Shown here piece by piece: positions 36,406-45,656 of a stretch of 64,000 nt of DNA; the first letter of the stretch is position 1; each line of letters opens with the position of its first letter. The DNA is from Mesorhizobium_B sp963522145 (GTDB lineage Bacteria > Pseudomonadota > Alphaproteobacteria > Rhizobiales > Rhizobiaceae): the NCBI GenBank assembly GCA_963522145.1, contig CAUQXI010000001.1:248001-312000 (forward strand). Direction: 5' to 3'. Under the pieces are notes generated by a model. It saw nothing but the letters and a program-made list of their open reading frames with translations, searched no databases and was not told the DNA's origin. Made by a program: the position numbers and the translations under genes.

Positions 36406-38247
36406 CTAAGGAATGCGCCGCACCGCGCCCTTGGCAGCGCTGGTTGCCATCAGCGCATAGGCGCGGAGTGCGGTTGAGACCTTGCGGGGGCGAGGCTCAG
36501 CCGGCTGCCACGCTGAACCATGACGATCCTGCATGGCCGCACGCCGGTGCGCGAGTTCGGCTTCATCGACAGCCAGTTCGATCTTGCGGTTCGGAATGTC
36601 GATATCGATGCGGTCGCCGTTTTCGACCAGCCCGATCAGGCCTCCTTCTTCCGCTTCCGGCGAGACATGACCGATGGAAAGGCCGGAGCTGCCGCCGGAA
36701 AAGCGGCCATCGGTGACCAGCGCGCAAGCTTTGCCCAGGCCCTTCGATTTGAGGTAGCTGGTGGGGTAGAGCATTTCCTGCATGCCCGGCCCGCCGCGCG
36801 GACCTTCATAGCGGATCACCACCACGTCGCCCGGCTGGACCTTGTTGCCAAGGATGCCCTTCACGGCAGCGTCCTGGCTTTCAAAGACGATTGCCGGGCC
36901 TGAGAATTTCAGAATCGACTCATCGACGCCGGCCGTCTTCACCACGCAGCCTTCAAGCGCGAGGTTGCCCTTGAGCACGGCCAGGCCGCCATCCTTGGAG
37001 AAGGGCGTCTCGGCAGAGCGGATGACGCCCGCCTCGCGGTCGAGATCGAGCGCCTCCCAGCGCCGGTCCTGGCTGAAGGCGGTCTGCGTCGGCACGCCGC
37101 CGGGTGCGGCCATGAAGAAGTCGCGCACCTTGGCGCTGTGGGTGCGCGAGATGTCCCAATGCTCGATCGCGTGACCCAGCGTTTCGGCATGCACGGTGGG
37201 TTGGTCGCGATTGATGAGGCCGGCGCGGTCAAGCTGGCCGAGGATCGCCATGATGCCGCCGGCGCGATGCACGTCCTCCATATGGACGTCGGCCTTCGCC
37301 GGAGCGACCTTGCAAAGCACGGGAACCTTTCGGCTCAGGGCGTCGATGTCGTCCATGGTGAAGTCGATCCCGCCTTCATGGGCGGCGGCGAGGATGTGCA
37401 GCACCGTGTTGGTGGAACCGCCCATGGCGATGTCGAGCGTCATGGCATTCTCGAAGGCGGGCTTCGCTGCGACCGTGCGGGGAAGGACGCTTTCGTCGTT
37501 TTGCTCGTAATAGCGCTGCGCCAGATCGACGATCAGGTGCCCGGCCTCGACGAACAGCCGCTTGCGGTCGGCATGGGTGGCAAGCGTCGAGCCGTTGCCG
37601 GGCAGCGACAGGCCGAGCGCCTCGGTCAGGCAGTTCATGGAATTGGCGGTGAACATGCCCGAGCAGGAGCCGCAGGTCGGGCAGGCGGAGCGCTCGATGA
37701 CCTGCACGTCCTCGTCGGACATCGTGTCGTCGGCCGCGGCCACCATCGCGTCCACGAGGTCGAGCGCGTGCTTCTTGCCGTGCAGCACGACCTTGCCCGC
37801 CTCCATAGGACCGCCGGACACGAAGACGGTGGGAATGTTGAGGCGCAGCGACGCCATCAGCATGCCGGGCGTGATCTTGTCGCAGTTCGAGATGCAGACC
37901 ATCGCGTCGGCGCAGTGCGCGTTGACCATGTATTCGACCGAGTCGGCGATCAGCTCGCGCGACGGCAGCGAGTAGAGCATGCCGTCATGGCCCATCGCGA
38001 TGCCGTCATCCACCGCGATCGTGTTGAACTCCTTGGCGACGCCGCCGGCCGCCTCGATCTCGCGCGCGACGAGCTGGCCAAGATCCTTGAGATGGACATG
38101 GCCCGGCACGAACTGGGTGAAGGAATTCACCACCGCGATGATCGGCTTGCCGAAGTCGCTGTCCTTCATGCCGGTGGCGCGCCAGAGACCGCGCGCTCCG
38201 GCCATGTTGCGGCCATGGGTGGTGGTGCGGGAACGATAGCTCGGCAT
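36406..38247 (-). CDS. ilvD: dihydroxy-acid dehydratase
   Basis: A 613-residue iron-sulfur dehydratase, the penultimate step of valine and isoleucine synthesis. The cluster-binding Cys lie in CISNCDKITPGMLMASLRL and ACPTCGSCSGMFTANSMNCL. The N-terminal TTTHGRNMAGARGLWRATGM and the late DGRFSGGSSGLSIGHVSPEA block are typical. Full length for the family. Transcribed alone, divergent from rpmF. Confidence 0.95.
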   Translation of the reverse strand: MPSYRSRTTTHGRNMAGARGLWRATGMKDSDFGKPIIAVVNSFTQFVPGHVHLKDLGQLVAREIEAAGGVAKEFNTIAVDDGIAMGHDGMLYSLPSRELIADSVEYMVNAHCADAMVCISNCDKITPGMLMASLRLNIPTVFVSGGPMEAGKVVLHGKKHALDLVDAMVAAADDTMSDEDVQVIERSACPTCGSCSGMFTANSMNCLTEALGLSLPGNGSTLATHADRKRLFVEAGHLIVDLAQRYYEQNDESVLPRTVAAKPAFENAMTLDIAMGGSTNTVLHILAAAHEGGIDFTMDDIDALSRKVPVLCKVAPAKADVHMEDVHRAGGIMAILGQLDRAGLINRDQPTVHAETLGHAIEHWDISRTHSAKVRDFFMAAPGGVPTQTAFSQDRRWEALDLDREAGVIRSAETPFSKDGGLAVLKGNLALEGCVVKTAGVDESILKFSGPAIVFESQDAAVKGILGNKVQPGDVVVIRYEGPRGGPGMQEMLYPTSYLKSKGLGKACALVTDGRFSGGSSGLSIGHVSPEAEEGGLIGLVENGDRIDIDIPNRKIELAVDEAELAHRRAAMQDRHGSAWQPAEPRPRKVSTALRAYALMATSAAKGAVRRIP

Positions 38248-38608
38248 GGGCGGTGTCCTGTGGCGCGGCAGGCGGGCTCATAGTGTCTAGGCGCGCGCAG
38301 CAGCCTTTGTTTTGTGGCCGAAGTGCCCCACGGCCGAAAGGCGTTAGGTGCGCGCAGACGCTGCTTGTGTCAACACGTTGATTTCGGAAGCGCAATCGCC
38401 CCATTCATTGGTCAAATGATGGCATCAACCAAAGCGCCGCGCCGTTGGTACCCTGGTTGAGAGCAGCGGCCAAAAAAAGCCGTTCAAGGGTGGAAAAGCG
38501 TGCGCCGCCCGTGTATAGGCACGCCACTTTCCACACCCACGGCCGATCGTGACGATCTTCCCCGCGCCGGAAGAACTGGCCGAGCCGTTTGAAAATCGGA
38601 GCATTTTT
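38248..38608. promoter_or_regulatory. divergent ilvD-rpmF intergenic region
   Basis: This 361-base gap carries no gene. It must hold the ilvD promoter (minus) and the rpmF promoter (plus). GTGTATAGGC at about 38510-38519 is a possible -10 for rpmF. I see no riboswitch, leader-peptide attenuator or convincing operator. Confidence 0.4.
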
Positions 38609-38791
38609 ATGGCCGTTCCCAAGCGAAAGACCTCGCCTTCCAAACGCGGCATGCGCCGCTCAGCCGACGCGCTCAAGGCGCCGACCTATATCGAAGACAA
38701 GAATTCAGGCGAGATGCGCCGCCCGCATCATGTCGACCTCAAGACCGGCATGTATCGCGGTCGCCAGGTGCTGGCGCCGAAGGAAGGCTGA
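38609..38791 (+). CDS. rpmF: 50S ribosomal protein L32
   Basis: A 60-residue basic protein, MAVPKRKTSPSKRGMRRSA, then HHVDLKTGMYRGRQVL. This is the usual rhizobial L32, without the zinc-binding Cys. CGGAGCA lies before ATG 38609. It follows mtgA/ispA across ilvD, a neighbourhood that I recall from related genomes. Confidence 0.96.
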   Translation: MAVPKRKTSPSKRGMRRSADALKAPTYIEDKNSGEMRRPHHVDLKTGMYRGRQVLAPKEG

Positions 38792-38868
38792 GCTCTCCTC
38801 GGAATGCAGCCTGATGGAAGTCGCCGGCGCCTGGTGCGCTGTGCGCTTTCGCCAAAGGATTGATCCCG

Positions 38869-39270
38869 ATGCTCGCTTCCGTTCCGCTTCTGGTGATCCC
38901 GTTCCTGCTGTTCAATGCAGGGCTGGCGAGCTTCAATGCCGGCACCGGTGATCCGTGGAGCGCGACGCTCTTGTCCGTCCCAATGGTGTCGGGCAGCGTT
39001 TTCGCGCTCGACTGGGGCACCGCACTCATTGTGCTCGCGCTGGTACTCCTGTTCGCCGAGATGCTCAAATCCACGCGCACCACGAATGCATCGGTCGTGG
39101 ACCACATGCTGTCCGTCTTCGTGCTCGTGGCGTTTCTGGTGGAGTTCCTACTCGTGCCCGGCGCGGCGCATCCCGTCTTCCTGATCCTGACTGTCACGGC
39201 GCTGGTGGATGTGATGGCGGGCTTTTCCGTAAGCCTGCGCTCGGCAGGCCGCGACGTTAATTTCGGCTAG
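38869..39270 (+). CDS. small integral membrane protein, unknown
   Basis: A 133-residue protein with four hydrophobic segments (LASVPLLVIPFLLFNAGLA, GTALIVLALVLLFAEML, MLSVFVLVAFLVEFLLVPGA, VFLILTVTALVDVMAGFSV). I do not recognise a named family. AAAGGA lies 9 bases before ATG 38869, which favours it over the TTG at 38860. It follows rpmF after 77 bases on the same strand. Confidence 0.72.
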   Translation: MLASVPLLVIPFLLFNAGLASFNAGTGDPWSATLLSVPMVSGSVFALDWGTALIVLALVLLFAEMLKSTRTTNASVVDHMLSVFVLVAFLVEFLLVPGAAHPVFLILTVTALVDVMAGFSVSLRSAGRDVNFG

Positions 39271-39284
39271 GCCGAGAACTCATC

Positions 39285-39347
39285 GAAAGCGTTGGATTCG
39301 ACCGGCCGGGTGCGGGGAAGCACCAAGCCTCCCCGTTGAACGCTTTC
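39285..39347. repeat. nested inverted repeats between convergent genes
   Basis: Outer arms GAAAGCGTT (39285-39293) and AACGCTTTC (39339-39347) enclose inner arms CGGGGA (39313-39318) and TCCCCG (39330-39335), with CCGGCCGG also inside. The RNA from either strand could fold into a stacked stem. It lies in the 111-base gap between two convergent genes and may act as a two-way terminator although no U tract follows. Confidence 0.5.
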
Positions 39348-39381
39348 ACCTCGTTGAAGGCATCAAAGGCGACGGTATTTG

Positions 39382-39798
39382 CTAGCCATTCGGCGAGGTT
39401 TCAAAGCGTTGGAGTTCGGTATCCAGCTTGTCCCAGGGCTGTGCGCGCTTCGCGTAGGTGATGGCCTGCGGTTTGAACCGGCTCGGATCGTCAAGACTGG
39501 CCGCGTGCACGGTGAAGAGGCCGGGCATGGACGTGAATGTCAGCGAAACAGGTGAACCGCAGGCCGCGCAGGATGCGTGGTGCTTCAGACTGCCACTGTC
39601 CGCGCTCACCTCCCGGATCACGGCGTCGCCGGTTTGAACAGCATGTTCGCGGGGAAAGGTCAGGTAGGAGCTATGGCCGGTTCCGCTCAGGTGCTGGCAG
39701 TCGAGGCACTGGCAGTGGTTCATGAATATCGGCTCCGCGGCAACTTCGTAGCGAAGTGCCCCGCAGCGGCAGCCACCGCGATAATTCTCGACGGACAT
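39382..39798 (-). CDS. GFA family (glutathione-dependent formaldehyde-activating-like) zinc protein
   Basis: A 138-residue Mss4-like zinc fold. The Cys set is GGCRCGALRYEV, NHCQCLDCQHLSGTG and HASCAACGSPVSL, which matches the GFA family. True formaldehyde-glutathione activity is proven for few members, so the substrate is open. ATG 39798 is preferred over ATG 39810 because GGAG lies 6 bases before it. Not obviously part of an operon with the SRPBCC gene 50 bases upstream, although it is on the same strand. Confidence 0.85.
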   Translation of the reverse strand: MSVENYRGGCRCGALRYEVAAEPIFMNHCQCLDCQHLSGTGHSSYLTFPREHAVQTGDAVIREVSADSGSLKHHASCAACGSPVSLTFTSMPGLFTVHAASLDDPSRFKPQAITYAKRAQPWDKLDTELQRFETSPNG

Positions 39799-39848
39799 CC
39801 TGTTCTCCATCAGATTTCGTCTACTTCAACTACCAAGAGTGGGAACTC

Positions 39849-40385
39849 TCAGGCGCTCCACCGTTCAGCGTATTCGCCCTTCAGCCGGACGATCTCGTCC
39901 CAGAAGGGTTGAGGCTGCTTCTCGCCGAGGATCGCTGCCAGGACATCCAGGTGCGCGTGCCAGCCCGGCCCGAAGTTGAGGGCGCTGGCACGGTCCGGCA
40001 CGCCGCGATGAACGATGGTGAGCAGCACGTCGCCTTCCCGTGGTTCCAGCTCGAACGATACGCTGGCGCCGCTCGCGCCCCAGGCGATCACGAGCTTGCG
40101 CAACGGATCGACTTCGAGGATGCGGCTCTGCATCCGGTTTTCTCCTGACGAGCCGGAAGGCCTGCTGCCGGGTGGATCGGTGAGCTCGTCGTTGCGCCAA
40201 ATCAGTTCGAGGGGCGCATCCACCTCCAGCGCCATATCGCCGGCCGCAAACCACTTGCGGCGCAGATTGCCCTTCGTGAGATAATCCCAGATGCGCTCGG
40301 GCGGGCCGGGCAGGATGCGCTGAATGCGCAGCGTTCTCGGGTCGGTCAGCACGCCATAGCCATCGGCGGTCGCGATATCGGTCAT
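39849..40385 (-). CDS. SRPBCC / AHSA1-type domain protein
   Basis: A 178-residue START-like hydrophobic-pocket protein. LRIQRILPGPPERIWDYLTKGNLRRKWFAAG is the usual AHSA1 opening (spanning about residues 19-49). Its ATG overlaps the stop of the ArsR gene by four bases (ATGA). ArsR-SRPBCC pairs are common in alphaproteobacteria; the ligand is unknown. The ArsR partner very likely regulates it together with itself. Confidence 0.87.
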   Translation of the reverse strand: MTDIATADGYGVLTDPRTLRIQRILPGPPERIWDYLTKGNLRRKWFAAGDMALEVDAPLELIWRNDELTDPPGSRPSGSSGENRMQSRILEVDPLRKLVIAWGASGASVSFELEPREGDVLLTIVHRGVPDRASALNFGPGWHAHLDVLAAILGEKQPQPFWDEIVRLKGEYAERWSA

Positions 40386-40747
40386 TCGTCGTCTCCTGTA
40401 GAGTTGGGAGTGATGCCGGCATCCTCCTCGCGGAGCAGCCGTTCGAGATCGTCGAGGCGGGTTGTCCAGAACCGCTCGTAGAATTTCAGCCAGTTCGATG
40501 CGTTTGCGAGCGGTCCCGCTTCGAGGCGGCACAGATGCGTCCGCCCGCGCACCTCGCGCCGGATCAGTCCGGCATTCTCCAAGGTCCGGATGTGCTTGGA
40601 CGCCGCCGCAAGCGACATCGCAAACGGCGCGGCGAGCTGGCTAACCGTTTGTTCGCCCCTGGCGAGTTCCCGGAGCATATGCCGGCGTGTCGCATCACCA
40701 AGAGCATGAAAGAGCGCGTCGAGCGGGGCCGCTTGATATTCAACCAT
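40382..40747 (-). CDS. ArsR-family winged-helix regulator
   Basis: A 121-residue repressor. The helix-turn-helix covers LDALFHALGDATRRHMLREL, then MSLAAASKHIRTLENAGLI and the wing RREVRGRTHLCRL. It lacks the ELCVCDL metal-binding box of metal-sensing ArsR proteins, so an organic ligand or other signal is likelier. The likely start ATG 40747 falls at the predicted transcription start, so the message may be leaderless. Two inverted copies of ACCATAAGGT flank the promoter, implying autoregulation. It is translationally coupled to the SRPBCC gene. Confidence 0.88.
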   Translation of the reverse strand: MVEYQAAPLDALFHALGDATRRHMLRELARGEQTVSQLAAPFAMSLAAASKHIRTLENAGLIRREVRGRTHLCRLEAGPLANASNWLKFYERFWTTRLDDLERLLREEDAGITPNSTGDDE

Positions 40748-40793
40748 AAGGTATAATATCTGCCCGGCACGATGATTGTCAACCTTATGGTTG
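40743..40793 (-). promoter_or_regulatory. sigma-70-type promoter with twin ArsR operators
   Basis: On the minus strand a perfect TTGACA (40782-40777) and TATTAT (40758-40753) are 18 bases apart. ACCTTATGGT (40782-40791 on the plus strand) and its exact reverse complement ACCATAAGGT (40743-40752) cover the -35 and the start site. The first is the core of the palindrome-like CAACCTTATGGTTG (40780-40793). The start site would be at about 40746-40747, the A of the arsR ATG. Confidence 0.75.
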
Positions 40794-40892
40794 AGCATCA
40801 GATGACGGCTGTGTGGGTTCTATGCCAGTTCTAGGTTGCTTGCTGTTGATCCATGCCGACCAGCCGCAACGGCCGAATAGGCCTAGGCCGCT

Positions 40893-41513
40893 TCACTGCA
40901 TCGCGTCGATCTTGCGCTGCATGGCGGCGATCTGCTCCTTGAGTTCCTGGAAATCCTCGCTGCTCGCCGCGCTTTTCGAGGCTTCCGGCTCGGGCGAGGT
41001 TTTTTCTTCCGGGAAGGTCGAGGGAAAGGGCGTGAACAGGCGCATGGCGTTCTGGAACATTTCCATGTTCCGCCGTGCCTGTTCTTCCAGCGCCTTGATC
41101 GGCGCTGCGATCTCGCCCATGGCCGGCGGCTTGCCGGTGCTCGGTGCCTGACCGAAGGCCGACTTCATCTGGTCGCGGAAGCGTTCCTGCTCCTTGGCGA
41201 AGGCGAGCATGGACTGCTCCAGGAAGCTCGGCACGATCGTCTGCATCTGGTCGCCGTAGAAGGCAATCAGCTGGCGCAGAAACGAGATCGGCAGCATGCT
41301 CTGCCCGTTGCCATTCTCCAGCTCGAAGATGATCTGGGTCAAAACCGGATGGGTGATGTCCTCGCCGGACTTCGCATCCTGCACGGTGAAATCCTCGCCT
41401 TTCTTCACCATCTCGGCGAGGTCTTCCAGCGTCACGTAGCTGCTGGTTCCCGTATTGTAGAGGCGGCGATTGGCGTATTTCTTGATGACGACAGGCTCGT
41501 TCCTGGCTGCCAT
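40893..41513 (-). CDS. phaR: polyhydroxyalkanoate synthesis repressor PhaR
   Basis: A 206-residue DNA- and PHB-binding repressor. The N-terminal PHB_acc_N domain opens VVIKKYANRRLYNTGTSSYV and TLEDLAEMVKKGEDFTVQDA. The phasin-like helical part follows (SFLRQLIAFYGDQMQ; FLEQSMLAFAKEQERFRDQM), and the C-terminus ends in a short coiled coil (FQELKEQIAAMQRKIDAM). It is divergent from phaA with 216 bases between, and likely represses granule-related genes until PHB titrates it. Confidence 0.93.
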   Translation of the reverse strand: MAARNEPVVIKKYANRRLYNTGTSSYVTLEDLAEMVKKGEDFTVQDAKSGEDITHPVLTQIIFELENGNGQSMLPISFLRQLIAFYGDQMQTIVPSFLEQSMLAFAKEQERFRDQMKSAFGQAPSTGKPPAMGEIAAPIKALEEQARRNMEMFQNAMRLFTPFPSTFPEEKTSPEPEASKSAASSEDFQELKEQIAAMQRKIDAMQ

Positions 41514-41729
41514 CCCGCAATTCTCCCCGGCGCAAGCGGTTGACGTTTTTGCTGCGCTTGCGAAAACATGGACGCGTTTCGGCGTCTCGTCCAGTGCGAG
41601 CAGCCGGAAAGCGGCTCGTGCCGAGGCACCTTCCACACGAAAAGCCTTTGCCGAAACGGCTGGAAAGACGAACAAGCACTGCTAAACTGCCGCTTGTTGC
41701 CGGGGGTCGGTCCCCACCAAGGAGACATT

Positions 41730-42911
41730 ATGGCTCAATCGATCGTTGTCGCATCCGCCGCACGCACCCCCGTGGGCTCCTTCAACGGAGCATTTGCGAG
41801 CTTGACCGCCCATGAGCTTGGGGCGGTCGCCATCTGCGAGGCGCTCGTGCGCGCCGGCGTCGAAGGCGGGCAGGTGGACGAGGTCATCCTGGGCCAGATC
41901 CTGACGGCGGGCGAGGGCCAGAACCCGGCCCGTCAGGCCGCGATGGAAGCCGGGTGCCCGGCGGAAACTACCGCCTGGGGGCTGAACCAGCTTTGCGGCT
42001 CGGGCCTGCGCGCGGTGGCGCTCGGCATGCAGCAGATCACGAGCGGCGACGCGCGCATCGTGGTGGCAGGCGGGCAGGAATCGATGTCCATGGCGCCGCA
42101 TTGCGCTCACCTGCGCTCGGGCGTGAAGATGGGCGACTTCAAGATGATCGACACCATGATCAAGGACGGCCTGACCGATGCCTTCTACGGCTATCATATG
42201 GGCGTGACGGCCGAGAACGTCGCCCGCGAATGGCAACTGACCCGCGAGATGCAGGACGAATTCGCGGTTCAATCCCAGAACAAGGCGGAAGCCGCGCAAA
42301 AGGCAGGCCGCTTCGCCGACGAGATCGTGCCGGTGACGGTCAAGGGGCGCAAGGGCGATGTGATCGTGGACGCGGACGAGTATATCCGCCACGGCGCGAC
42401 GATCGACACCATGACCAAGCTCAAGCCCGCCTTCGACAAGGAAGGCACGGTGACGGCCGGCAATGCGTCGGGCATCAATGACGGCGCGGCCGCCGTGGTG
42501 CTGATGAGCGAGGAAGAGGCGGTGCGGCGCGGCCTGACCCCGCTGGTGCGCATCGCGTCCTGGGCGACGGCCGGCGTCGATCCGCGCATCATGGGCACGG
42601 GACCGATCCCCGCCTCTCGGAAGGCGCTGGAGAAAGCGGGGTGGAGCGTGTCCGACCTCGACCTCGTGGAAGCAAACGAGGCCTTTGCCGCCCAAGCCTG
42701 CGCGGTCAACAAGGATATGGGCTGGGACCCGGCCATCGTGAACGTCAATGGCGGCGCGATCGCGATCGGCCACCCTGTGGGCGCATCCGGCGCGCGCGTC
42801 TTCAACACGCTGGTTTATGAGATGCGCCGGCGGGGCGCCAAAAAGGGCCTTGCCACGCTCTGCATCGGCGGCGGGATGGGTGTCGCCATGTGCGTGGAGT
42901 CGATGGCGTGA
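41730..42911 (+). CDS. phaA: acetyl-CoA C-acetyltransferase (beta-ketothiolase) PhaA
   Basis: A 393-residue thiolase condensing two acetyl-CoA to acetoacetyl-CoA for PHB. The nucleophile is Cys89 in LNQLCGSGLRAV; the other active-site blocks are GHPVGASGARVF and CIGGGMGVAMC. AAGGAGAC gives a strong ribosome site before ATG 41730. It is followed by a secreted protein gene and phaB on the same strand. Confidence 0.95.
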   Translation: MAQSIVVASAARTPVGSFNGAFASLTAHELGAVAICEALVRAGVEGGQVDEVILGQILTAGEGQNPARQAAMEAGCPAETTAWGLNQLCGSGLRAVALGMQQITSGDARIVVAGGQESMSMAPHCAHLRSGVKMGDFKMIDTMIKDGLTDAFYGYHMGVTAENVAREWQLTREMQDEFAVQSQNKAEAAQKAGRFADEIVPVTVKGRKGDVIVDADEYIRHGATIDTMTKLKPAFDKEGTVTAGNASGINDGAAAVVLMSEEEAVRRGLTPLVRIASWATAGVDPRIMGTGPIPASRKALEKAGWSVSDLDLVEANEAFAAQACAVNKDMGWDPAIVNVNGGAIAIGHPVGASGARVFNTLVYEMRRRGAKKGLATLCIGGGMGVAMCVESMA

Positions 42912-42913
42912 AG

Positions 42914-43297
42914 ATGTTCAGTCGCATCTTCCGCCGGATCAACGTGGCGGCGATCCTGATGGGTTCAGCGCTTTTCGCGACGGCCGCTTTGCAGGTGGTG
43001 CCGGCTTCCGCTCAGGCCATCAACACCCAGCAGGTTGCGCAGTGCCTGTTCGACAAGTCCACGCCCGAAGACAAGGACACGATGAGGAAGCTCGTCGTCG
43101 CGGCGCTGACGGATGATCTTGGCTCGATCAAGGGCCTGCTCTTCATGTTCATCAGTTCCGTGTCGCGCGTCGCGACAAACGATTGCGGCGTGACGGTGGA
43201 GCAGTTGGGCCAGCCGGACATGCAGCAGGCGCTCAGCCAGTATGGCAGTCTGCTCGGCCAGAAGATCATGATGGATGCGATGGCCAAGATCAAATGA
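42914..43297 (+). CDS. secreted protein of unknown function between phaA and phaB
   Basis: A 127-residue protein with a signal peptide (INVAAILMGSALFATAALQV, cleaved near PASAQA). The mature part is helical with two Cys (VAQCLFDKS and ATNDCGVTVEQ) and ends DAMAKIK. ATG 42914 lies two bases after the phaA stop, or GTG 42908 overlaps it, so it is translationally coupled to phaA. A periplasmic protein inside a cytoplasmic PHB operon is unexpected. I do not recognise the family. Confidence 0.72.
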   Translation: MFSRIFRRINVAAILMGSALFATAALQVVPASAQAINTQQVAQCLFDKSTPEDKDTMRKLVVAALTDDLGSIKGLLFMFISSVSRVATNDCGVTVEQLGQPDMQQALSQYGSLLGQKIMMDAMAKIK

Positions 43298-43328
43298 ACA
43301 CCTAAGCCAAATAGGGAGGAGCTTGGCG

Positions 43329-44054
<726 letters not shown>

Positions 44055-44075
44055 TTCTTCAGGCGGAGGAGACCC

Positions 44076-45176
44076 GTGTTCCGTTTCCTCCGCCACTGCT
44101 TTTCCATCCTGCTTGCCGCCTCGCTCGCGCTGAGCGGGATCGCGTTCGTGCCGCAGGCGGCGATTGCGTTGCGCCTCCTTCGACACTGGAACGAGCCGGA
44201 CGTGACGGCGCGCCTTCATCTCGACCTTGTCGCGCCGGGCGCCTACGCGGTTGAGGCGGAGGCCGCGCTCCATGACGACGACCCGGAACTCGCGCGAAGC
44301 ATTCTGCTGCTCGCTGCCGAGCGTCGCATCGCCGTTCCGCCGGAACTTTCCGTGCGGGTGGATGAAGCGATTGCGGCGCAGGGCGGCGTGATCGGGGATG
44401 TGTGGAACGGCGCGGTTTATGGCGAAGCCGATGGCGCGGCGGGCTTCGCCGCAGCGGTCGCCACCGACCTCATGGTGGTGGGCGATGTACGCGACCTGGT
44501 CCGCCAGGCCTGGGCCTATCCCGATTACGATCCGGTCGTGGTTTCGCTCGCGGCGGTCGGCATCGGGCTGACGGCGGCGAGCGTGATGTCCGCGGGAACG
44601 GCCGCGCCCGTCAAGCTTGGCGCTTCCGTGCTCAAGCTCGCGCGGAAGACAGGCCGGCTTGGCGCGGCCTTGTCGGCCGATCTTCTTCGGCTTGCCCGGC
44701 GCGCGCTCGATCCTGAGGCGATGGACGCGGTGGCTCGCGCGGGGAGGCGGCTCGACTGGTCCGGCGTGCGCGCCGCTTCAGTGCGCCTTCTTCGGCGCGA
44801 GGTGACGGAGGAGCTCGGTACGGCAGGAGCGGCGCTGGGCACGCTTGCCCGGCGACAAGGGCCAAAAGGCGCGCTCGACACGTTGCGCGCCGCCGACAGC
44901 ACGGCCGAGATCACGCGGCTCGGCCGCATCGCGGAGAAGAGCGGGCCGGCCTATCGCGGCGCCCTGAAACTCGCGCCGCGTCTGGCCAAGGGGTTCGCCA
45001 AAGCGTCGCGCGTGTTTGTCGGCTGGGCGCTTTGGCTCCTCGGCGGGGTGCTCTGGCTCCTTTGGGCCGTCTGGACCGCGATGCGGCTCATCCGGGCGTT
45101 GATCCGCGTGATCGCCCGAACCATTCTGATGATAGCCGGGGTATTGTGGCCACCCCGAACGGCTGCTCGTTACTGA
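44076..45176 (+). CDS. membrane protein of unknown function, 366 residues
   Basis: GTG start preceded by GGAGGA. An N-terminal hydrophobic segment (FSILLAASLALSGIAFV) is followed by a long Ala/Leu/Arg-rich middle and two C-terminal hydrophobic segments (FVGWALWLLGGVLWLLWAVW, IARTILMIAGVLW). Hydrophobic parts near SLAAVGIGLTAASVMSAGT could be a further pair. No enzymatic motif is seen. It starts 21 bases after phaB, so it may be the last gene of the pha unit. The family is not known to me. Confidence 0.65.
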   Translation: MFRFLRHCFSILLAASLALSGIAFVPQAAIALRLLRHWNEPDVTARLHLDLVAPGAYAVEAEAALHDDDPELARSILLLAAERRIAVPPELSVRVDEAIAAQGGVIGDVWNGAVYGEADGAAGFAAAVATDLMVVGDVRDLVRQAWAYPDYDPVVVSLAAVGIGLTAASVMSAGTAAPVKLGASVLKLARKTGRLGAALSADLLRLARRALDPEAMDAVARAGRRLDWSGVRAASVRLLRREVTEELGTAGAALGTLARRQGPKGALDTLRAADSTAEITRLGRIAEKSGPAYRGALKLAPRLAKGFAKASRVFVGWALWLLGGVLWLLWAVWTAMRLIRALIRVIARTILMIAGVLWPPRTAARY

Positions 45177-45656
45177 AGCATTAGAACGACGCATCCGACA
45201 CGGCACCAAGCTGCAAGAGGTTGTTAACGCTCCGACGAACGCGAATCGCAGTCTATGATTCGTCTTTGCTTCGTTCCCGCTTTGCTCCGATCGTTAAAGC
45301 TTTATTCCAATTCGAATCGAATTTTGTTTGTACGACCGGCGGATGGATGAAGAAGCGGTTAAGTTCGACGCGGAAGCGCGAAAAATGAGGCAGCCGTGCC
45401 GGTCGGCCGTTAACTATTTGGCCCCACCTCCCTCGTGACGAACGATGGAATATGCCTGCCGTTCGCTTTCATCGCTAAATCTAGCCGTGAACGAACGAGG
45501 AACCGTCGATTATCCGCGATTCGTCGCCCGTCTGTTCCGCCGCTGTTCCAAAGCTTAACGAGACCGCCGCTTTTGCCTTTTCGGGTCGGCTTTCCTATGT
45601 GAAACAAACGCCGCAGGCTGCTTCCTCCGCCTGCCGAAAAGGTGCCCTGCCATTCC
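45177..45656. promoter_or_regulatory. 480-base intergenic region before mgpS
   Basis: No gene is evident. The stretch is AT-richer than its surroundings. Four GANTC sites (45243, 45257, 45314, 45517) lie within 280 bases; these are targets of the CcrM methyltransferase in alphaproteobacteria, and about one would be expected by chance. ATTCGAAT near 45310 is a perfect palindrome. The promoter of the helicase gene must lie here. No full TTAA-N7-TTAA CtrA site was found. Confidence 0.4.

Noticed and set aside
45177..45656. CtrA site or origin of replication in the long AT-richer gap
   Set aside because: GTTAAC and TTAA occur singly but no TTAA-N7-TTAA was found. DnaA boxes are only approximate and there is no cluster of them.
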